Below, one piece after another: positions 6,301 to 9,529 of a stretch of DNA of 9,529 nucleotides. The notes below the pieces were generated by a model. It was not told where the DNA came from, did no database searches, and worked only from the letters and a program-made list of their open reading frames with translations. Every line of letters begins with the position of its first letter. The stretch's first letter is position 1. The DNA is taken from the NCBI GenBank assembly GCA_029932425.1, contig JAOZQC010000076.1, positions 1-9,529 of the forward strand, read 5' to 3'. The translations under genes were made by a program, and so were the position numbers. This DNA is from Planctomycetota bacterium (GTDB lineage: Bacteria; Planctomycetota; JAJSAM01).

Positions 6301-8849
6301 GGCAGCTCGCCCCCCTCCGGCGCCGGCCCCCCGCCCGCCTCGCCTTCGTCCCCATCCCCGGCGCCTCCCCGGTCCGGGAAGCCACCCCCGGCCTCCCGAG
6401 ACCCCGCGATCTCCGGTTCCCCAACCGGATCGGCGGCTTCACCGAGGACGGCCGGGAGTACGTGATCCACCTGGAGCCGGGCCGCCGGACCCCGGCTCCC
6501 TGGATCAACGTCATCGCCAACCCGGAGTTCGGGTTCTTCGTGTCCGAGTCGGGAGCCGGAACCACCTGGTCGGTGAACAGCGGAGAGCACCGCCTCTCGC
6601 CCTGGTCGAACGACCCCGTGGTGGATCCCCCCGGCGAGGTGCTCTACCTCCGCGACGAGGAGACGGGAGAGGTCTGGACGCCCACCCCCTCCCCCGCTCC
6701 GGACTCCGGCGCCTACCAGGTGCGACACGGAGCGGGCGCCACGGTCTTCCTCCACCGGAGCCAGGGTCTCCGGCAGGAGCTCACGCTGGGGGTGGCCCGG
6801 GCGGACCCCGTCAAGATCATCCGGCTCGAGCTCACGAATCTGCGGCCGCGGCCCCGGCGGCTCACGGCCACGTACTACGTGGAGTGGGTGCTCGGCCCGG
6901 ACCGGGAGCTCACCGCCGCCCACCTGGTGCCGGACTTCGATGCGCGGGCGGAGGTCCTCCTGGTCCGGAACCCCTGGAATCCGGAGCACGCCGCCCGCAC
7001 CGCCTTCCTGTGCTCCGACCGGCCCCTCCACGGGATCACCACGGACCGCACCGAGTTCCTGGGCCGGTACGGGGACCTCTCCCATCCCCTGGGCCTGTTC
7101 ACCGTGGGACCCTCGGGAAGGGTGGAGGCCGGGCCCGACCCCTGCGGGGTGGTCCAGATCCACCTGGAGCTGGGCCCGGAGGAGACGGTGGTGTGCCACT
7201 TCCTCCTCGGCGACGCCCCCGGCCGGCGGGAAGCCGTGGAACTGGCGCACCGGTACCGGGACTCCCGGCGGGCGGAGGAGGCCCTCGAGGAGACGCGCCG
7301 GGAGTGGGAGGAGATCCTGGGACGGCTCACCGTGCACACTCCGGACCCGGCCCTGGATCTGCTCCTGAACCGCTGGCTCCCCTACCAGGCGCTCTCCTGC
7401 CGGATCCGGGGTCGCACCGCCCTCTACCAGTCGAGCGGGGCCTTCGGCTTCCGGGACCAGCTCCAGGACGTGCTCGCGTTCCTCTTCACCGCTCCGGACA
7501 TCGCCCGCCGCCAGATCCTCCGGGCCGCGGCGCGCCAGTTCGAGGAGGGGGACGTGCTGCACTGGTGGCATCCGCCCGGGGCCCAGGGGGTGCGCACCCG
7601 GTGCTCGGACGACCTCCTCTGGCTCCCCTACGCGGTGGCCCGCTACGTGAGGGCCACCGGGGATCGGAGCCTTCTCGACGAGGAGGTGCCCTTCCTCGCC
7701 GCCCCTCCCCTGGAGCCCCGGGAGACGGAGCGGTACGGGCGCTACGAGCCCGCGCCGCGGTCCGCCACCGTCTACGCCCACTGCCTGCGGGCCATCGATC
7801 GGGCCTCCCGTTACGGCCCCCGGGGCCTCCCGCGCATCGGCTCCGGAGACTGGAACGACGGGTTCTCCCGGGTGGGGGTCGAGGGACGGGGGGAGAGCGT
7901 CTGGCTCGGCTGGTTCCTGGCCGACGTGCTCGAGTCCTTCGCCCCCCTCGCGGAGGAACGAGGCGACGAGGAGCGCGCCCGGGCCTTCCGGGAGGCCGCG
8001 CGGCAGCTCGCCCGGACGATCGAGGAGCACGCCTGGGACGGAGAGTGGTACCGCCGCGCCTGGTTCGACGACGGCACCCCCCTCGGGAGTGCGGAGAACT
8101 CCGAGTGCCGGATCGACGCGATCGCCCAGGCCTGGGCCGTCCTCTCCGGTGTGGCCGACCCGGAGCGGGCGCGGCGGGCGATGGAATCCGCCGCCTCGCA
8201 TCTCGTCCGCCGCCGGGAGCGCCTCGTGCTCCTGCTCGCTCCGCCGTTCCACCGGGCGGATCCGGACCCCGGGTACATCCGGGGCTACCCGCCGGGCATC
8301 CGGGAGAACGGCGGGCAGTACACCCACGCCGCGGTCTGGCTGGGGCTGGCCTTCGCGGCGCTGGGAGACGGAGAGCGGGCGGTGGAGATCTTCAACCTCC
8401 TGAACCCCGTGGTCCGCGGCACGGACCAGGCGGAGCTCAGGCGGTACGCGGTGGAGCCCTACGTCTACGCCGCGGACATCGCGGGCGTCCCGCCCCACAC
8501 CGGGCGGGGGGGCTGGACCTGGTACACGGGCTCCGCGGCCTGGGGCTACCGGTTCGGGATCGAGGGGATCCTGGGGATCAGCCTCCAGGACGGACGGCTC
8601 CACGTGGACCCCTGCATTCCGGCGAGCTGGGAGGGCTTCCGGGTCCGCCTGCGCTTCGGGGGGAGCGTCTACCGGATCGAGGTGGAGAACCCGGAGGGCG
8701 CCTCCCGGGGGGTGGCCCGCCTCGAGGTGGACGGCGTGCCCTGCGAAGAGGGGTCGGTGGTCCTCGTGGACGACGGAGCCCCCCACCACGTGAAGGTCGT
8801 CATGGGCGCGGCCTTGCGCCCGGTGCCGCGGAGCGTGGGAGACTCGTGA
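312..8849 (+). CDS. ndvB: Cyclic beta-1,2-glucan synthase (NdvB/ChvB/Cgs family), complete, 2845 aa
   Basis: This inner-membrane enzyme polymerises UDP-glucose into beta-1,2-glucan, controls chain length and cyclises the product. Length matches Agrobacterium ChvB and Brucella Cgs (about 2800-2870 aa). An Arg-rich N-terminus without a signal peptide leads into a helical region with family motifs (MDFPTRDRYR, HVGYYLLDEG). Hydrophobic segments lie near 316-340, 345-374, 728-770 (two helices) and 856-895. The GT84 domain carries WMGWERKRGK (488-497), D533-x-D535, GIYAGKG (616-622), SHDLFEG (644-650) and RTHRWIRGDWQ (677-687). The glycoamylase-like cyclisation module (about 907-1510, GH189) has RTSPTNIG (950-957), NWYDTRD (1000-1006), STVDSGN (1016-1022), SEAR (1296-1299), WGVSES (1379-1384) and YMAHHQGM (1474-1481). 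The GH94 part has beta-sandwiches from about 1545 and 2065 and a barrel with GFRDQLQD (from 2379), RTRCSDD (2428-2434), DWND (2513-2516; D2516 is the likely general acid) and HTGRGGWTWYTGS (2729-2741). GTG at 312 (4-base overlap with Usp) or ATG at 315 is the start. Every expected motif is present, so it is probably active; the substrate is inferred from family. Confidence 0.95.
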   Translation: MMTDPGEASRPPSDAALLARKHRDTGGARPRRVRAIRRETRRLGRRFDRIYQALRPQAPGDRPPGSEWLLDNEFLIRSALRRVREGLPPSFWRELPRVAGERGGEPRIRAVARALIEEGWGQLEIEAVVRFLRRYQQVLPLTMGELWALPNVLRMEILSDLAAVAEEALLPDRSVPAGIGIEEAREGREAEDRPIAERVLSLRTLRIQDWKSFFERVSGVEDVLRLDPAGAYRAMDFPTRDRYRKAVERLSRASRRPETEVAAACVRLAEEAAEGDPRRRHVGYYLLDEGRRRLEAEIGARAGAVVRLGRAFRGAAVPAYLLALTGVTACILALLAGALPFDSRLLSGVVLVLAAIPASAVALALVHWAVSFVVPPRILPKMEFAGPIPARFRTLIAIPALLTDPREIDALAAQMETTWLSDPDDAFTVVLLSDLADAPEEETALDKDLLDRMVARIRELNRRHGRAGREPFGLLHRRRRFNPAEGVWMGWERKRGKLEQLLLLIRGEAVPDFAVREGGVRDLRSVRYVITLDGDTLVPRGALRRLVGVMAHPLNRPEFDERGRVRAGYTVMQPRLECLPESAGRSLFSRVFAGDTTLDIYTHAVSEVYQDLFGEGIYAGKGILDAEAFLTSLEGRVPENALLSHDLFEGVHGRAALVDDVYVLEGFPSHYLTWLKRTHRWIRGDWQLLPWLLPRVPLRGGGRAPNPLSLLDRAKIFDNLRRSLEAPSLLLLLASGWILGAAPALTWFLLVTAFVAVPFLLGGLSSLALLLRARLDGRSTVSVPPLASRWQRWALAVVFLPREAVTALDAVLRVLWRLAVSRRHLLQWVPAAAEERSLGRRRGAAALLRAFWPGPGTAAILALLLLSVRPGALPGAAPALVLWLLSPLAAWWISRPEVERPPALTREDELFLRRVARITCHFFERNLGPEDHWLPPDHYQEEPLGVLAHRTSPTNIGLALLSTLSAYDLGYLTALDLSTRVRGTFQTLLRLERYRGHFLNWYDTRDLAPLGPRYVSTVDSGNLAGCLLVLGRALPAIASLPLLGPRPQEGLLDTVAVLESVIEKLDRGPRREATANLRDAVRGIARSIASSASDPASWIVLLRSLADDLAGVLDRRLLEFLETEPEHLDPGCLEELQTWVERLHHHVEIQRRFLDTLAPWIGALADPPALFSSPPEPLRRSWERVRHLGAREVTVGEAADRASAVEVALARLERACLRRHPEAAEWCRRLRTSCLAAHHEGEALRRELAELGDQAEELAREMDFRFLYDGERHLFRIGYDVAKGEPDPNHYDLLASEARLASLAAIAKGDAPETHWLHLGRPYTRAGGRRVLLSWGGTMFEYCMPLLLVKNPPGSLLWESCRNAVRHQIRVARRRGIPWGVSESGFYEFDSRQSYQYRSFGVPGLGLKRDLHRDLVVTPYASALALPVTPGEAVRNLRKLAARGLLGPQGFYEALDLRGPVRVEHPEGAVVRSYMAHHQGMILAAVANLLTGGRHVARFHENRALRAVEHLLHEQIPTWAPLESLAGARKVPSAPAPARRPLVSWEVEVPDHVPHWQILSNGRFSVLLSSTGSGAARYRDRELTSFRADGTLEPTGTWIYLRDEETGDLWSATHEPTREALVEPGCVLSPHEVEFHARRGNLVHRLAVTVSPVHDAELRRLTLINEGDRTRRILVAAAAEPVLAPHAEHHRHPAFSRLFLEASYHAEEGALLFTRRPRSRGEKPLFLGQTLRVNGSRVEHPELETRRERFLGRGGSWRRPAALAGRAPAFGGVERHPLDPVMALGAVVTLPPHARATVLFVTAAAASRAAVLTTLQRCSGTQAAGWTFDRARAQTERLLDWLGLDPAEMRDLSDVFTALVSPLPHLRPPPERLAANVLGQPHLWPFGISGDLPLLLVHAERGEATPLLLSLIRAFVYWRSRGFSFDLVVLDHRGGGYVDPFRDRLLAEVRRRLPQAAPPPGEGLFVLRADQLGEEVKTLLEATARVVLRADGPSLRRQLAPLRRRPPARLAFVPIPGASPVREATPGLPRPRDLRFPNRIGGFTEDGREYVIHLEPGRRTPAPWINVIANPEFGFFVSESGAGTTWSVNSGEHRLSPWSNDPVVDPPGEVLYLRDEETGEVWTPTPSPAPDSGAYQVRHGAGATVFLHRSQGLRQELTLGVARADPVKIIRLELTNLRPRPRRLTATYYVEWVLGPDRELTAAHLVPDFDARAEVLLVRNPWNPEHAARTAFLCSDRPLHGITTDRTEFLGRYGDLSHPLGLFTVGPSGRVEAGPDPCGVVQIHLELGPEETVVCHFLLGDAPGRREAVELAHRYRDSRRAEEALEETRREWEEILGRLTVHTPDPALDLLLNRWLPYQALSCRIRGRTALYQSSGAFGFRDQLQDVLAFLFTAPDIARRQILRAAARQFEEGDVLHWWHPPGAQGVRTRCSDDLLWLPYAVARYVRATGDRSLLDEEVPFLAAPPLEPRETERYGRYEPAPRSATVYAHCLRAIDRASRYGPRGLPRIGSGDWNDGFSRVGVEGRGESVWLGWFLADVLESFAPLAEERGDEERARAFREAARQLARTIEEHAWDGEWYRRAWFDDGTPLGSAENSECRIDAIAQAWAVLSGVADPERARRAMESAASHLVRRRERLVLLLAPPFHRADPDPGYIRGYPPGIRENGGQYTHAAVWLGLAFAALGDGERAVEIFNLLNPVVRGTDQAELRRYAVEPYVYAADIAGVPPHTGRGGWTWYTGSAAWGYRFGIEGILGISLQDGRLHVDPCIPASWEGFRVRLRFGGSVYRIEVENPEGASRGVARLEVDGVPCEEGSVVLVDDGAPHHVKVVMGAALRPVPRSVGDS
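2407..2416 (+). repeat. Ten-G homopolymer inside the glucan synthase coding region
   Basis: An uninterrupted run of ten G encodes the end of R699 and glycines 700-702, in the cytoplasmic stretch between the glycosyltransferase RxxRW motif and the next membrane helices. It is the longest homopolymer I noticed; other runs in the window are about seven bases (for example 8506-8512). Tracts of this length can slip during replication, but in DNA this GC-rich it may be chance. Confidence 0.9.
5106..5141 (+). repeat. Internal repeat, copy 1: LRDEETG..W motif of the first GH94-type beta-sandwich
   Basis: This encodes residues 1599-1610 (IYLRDEETGDLW). It matches 6642-6677 at about 30 of 36 bases and 9 of 12 residues. 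The repeat marks equivalent places in the two beta-sandwich units of the synthase, which in this protein family arise from a duplicated GH94 N-terminal domain. Confidence 0.8.
6642..6677 (+). repeat. Internal repeat, copy 2: LRDEETG..W motif of the second GH94-type beta-sandwich
   Basis: This encodes residues 2111-2122 (LYLRDEETGEVW), the partner of the copy at 5106-5141. Only this second unit is followed by the complete GH94 catalytic barrel with the DWND motif. The region after the first unit instead has GISGDLP (1887-1893) and a compact domain of about 250 residues. Confidence 0.8.
8800..8849. other. Tail-to-tail overlap of the synthase gene and the MFS gene (50 bp)
   Basis: The synthase stop (TGA, 8847-8849) lies beyond the stop of the opposing MFS gene (TCA on the plus strand at 8800-8802). 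The last 16 or so codons of each gene are therefore antisense to each other. Both tails look like poorly conserved C-terminal extensions: the synthase after HHVKVVMG, the transporter after its last helix. I see no hairpin with a T-run here that would serve as an intrinsic terminator. Confidence 0.75.
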
Positions 8850-9529
8850 GGAGGGCGACCAGCGCCAGGCCCGCCGCCAGCAGGAAGGCCGCCCGGAACC
8901 CGGCCATGAGCTCTCCCCTCTCCACCGCGCTGAAGACCCGCCCGGGCTTCGCCTCGAGGAGCGCGGGGGACGAGAGGCGGGCGGTGTAGACGACCTCCAG
9001 GACGGCCACTCCCAGCGCGCCCCCGATCTGCCGGAAGAACTGGACGGCGGAGGTCGCCTGCCCGCGCCGGTCCCGCTCCACCCGCTCCTGCACCGCCACC
9101 AGGAAGGTGGTGAAGGAGAGCCCGAACGCCACTCCCGTGAGGAACATGAGCGCGCACACGAACACGTAGGAGAGGTCGGGCCCCGCCCGCGAGATCCCGA
9201 AGGTGGTGAGCACGAGAAGGGCGAGGCCGGGCAGGACGATCCGCCGGAACGAGCACCGGGGAAGAAGGCGGCCGCTCGCGGTGGCCGCGATGACCCACCC
9301 GAAGGACATGGGGGTGAGCATGAGCCCGGAGATCACCGGGCCGTCCCCCCGCACGTTCATCACGTAGACGGGCAGGTAGGCGGAAAGGGAGAGCAGCACC
9401 GCCCCCGCGAAGAAGCCGGCCGCGTTCGCGGCCCGGTAGACGGGGATGCGGAACAGCGAGAGGTCGAAGAGGGGCCGCTCGGCGCGGCGTTCCCGGAGCA
9501 CGAAGATCGCGGCCGAGCCCGCCGCCGCG
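8800..9529 (-). CDS. MFS transporter, DHA2-like (14-helix drug:proton antiporter type), C-terminal half; 5' end outside window
   Basis: The minus-strand frame is open from the right edge to a TGA at 8802-8800, giving about 242 residues. It begins in the loop before helix 9 with RAERPLFDLSLFR, a hallmark of DHA2/EmrB-QacA-type transporters (ERR..PL.dL.LFR). Six hydrophobic helices follow, starting AANAAGFFAGAVLL, PVISGLMLTPMSFG, IVLPGLALLVL, YVFVCALMFLTGVAFG, ATSAVQFFRQIGGALG and GFRAAFLLAAGLALVALL. These fit helices 9-14 of a 14-helix member. The RQIGGALGVAV stretch in the penultimate helix is typical of the family. Such proteins sit in the inner membrane and export drugs, dyes or metabolites using the proton gradient; the substrate cannot be told from this half. 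A GTG codon at 9501 is internal, because the frame and family similarity continue upstream of it. The gene converges on the synthase and overlaps its 3' end by 50 bp, so it belongs to a different transcription unit. Confidence 0.88.
   Translation of the reverse strand, partial: AAAGSAAIFVLRERRAERPLFDLSLFRIPVYRAANAAGFFAGAVLLSLSAYLPVYVMNVRGDGPVISGLMLTPMSFGWVIAATASGRLLPRCSFRRIVLPGLALLVLTTFGISRAGPDLSYVFVCALMFLTGVAFGLSFTTFLVAVQERVERDRRGQATSAVQFFRQIGGALGVAVLEVVYTARLSSPALLEAKPGRVFSAVERGELMAGFRAAFLLAAGLALVALLTSLPRSAAPGARPRP

Noticed and set aside
2967..8789. Minus-strand open frame of 1940 codons antisense to the synthase
   Set aside because: It is low-complexity (Gly, Val, Glu, Pro, Arg-rich) with no domain, and reflects the codon bias of the opposite strand. 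The same holds for the minus-strand frame at 204-2783.
2042..8989. Plus-strand open frame of 2315 codons overlapping the synthase in another frame
   Set aside because: Its translation is almost entirely Arg, Pro, Gly and Ala with no recognisable domain. It is open only because GC-rich DNA has few stop codons. The synthase frame has family motifs along its full length.
8850..8999. Possible intergenic region or terminator downstream of the synthase
   Set aside because: This DNA is fully inside the MFS coding frame on the minus strand, with conserved helix residues. I found no hairpin followed by a T-run.
8669..9298. Minus-strand open frame of 209 codons in the MFS region
   Set aside because: It is a different frame from the transporter and its Arg/Pro/Gly-rich translation lacks membrane helices. 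The 8800-9529 minus-strand frame carries clear MFS features.
1..9529. CRISPR arrays, tRNAs, insertion sequences, inverted repeats or integration sites
   Set aside because: I saw no regularly spaced repeats, cloverleaf or transposase signature. The three genes account for every base of the window.

Overview
The window is a short stretch of very GC-rich DNA (well above 65% by eye, with strong G/C preference at third codon positions). It holds one giant complete gene flanked by two genes cut by the window edges. A high-GC Gram-negative bacterium is the most likely source, because the central enzyme normally makes a periplasmic glucan. Nothing here fixes the lineage; cyclic glucan synthases are best known from Rhizobiales but also occur in other proteobacteria and some Firmicutes.

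Layout: (1) 1-315, plus strand, the C-terminal 104 residues of a universal stress protein (Usp/UspA superfamily). (2) 312-8849, plus strand, a 2845-residue cyclic beta-1,2-glucan synthase of the NdvB/ChvB/Cgs family. It has the full family architecture: a helical N-terminal region, a membrane-embedded GT84 glycosyltransferase, a glycoamylase-like cyclisation module, and two GH94-type beta-sandwich units, of which the second carries the phosphorylase catalytic barrel. (3) 8800-9529, minus strand, the C-terminal half (six membrane helices) of a DHA2-like 14-helix MFS transporter. There is no intergenic DNA. The first two genes overlap by 4 bases and are probably translationally coupled. The last two converge tail to tail and overlap by 50 bp, so there is no room for an ordinary intergenic terminator between them.

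How the genes may work together: the synthase should polymerise UDP-glucose into a linear beta-1,2-glucan at the inner membrane, trim it by phosphorolysis and close it into a ring. The family's product is used in osmoadaptation, envelope integrity and host interaction. Coupling to a stress protein fits an envelope or osmotic stress role, but this is inference. The MFS fragment is on the opposite strand and shows no clear functional link.

I saw no tRNA, rRNA, CRISPR array, insertion sequence or integration site. The synthase is a recognisable known family, so I do not claim a new system. The points most worth checking are the Usp-synthase coupling, a ten-G run inside the synthase gene, the degenerate nucleotide-binding loop of the Usp, and the antisense gene overlap.
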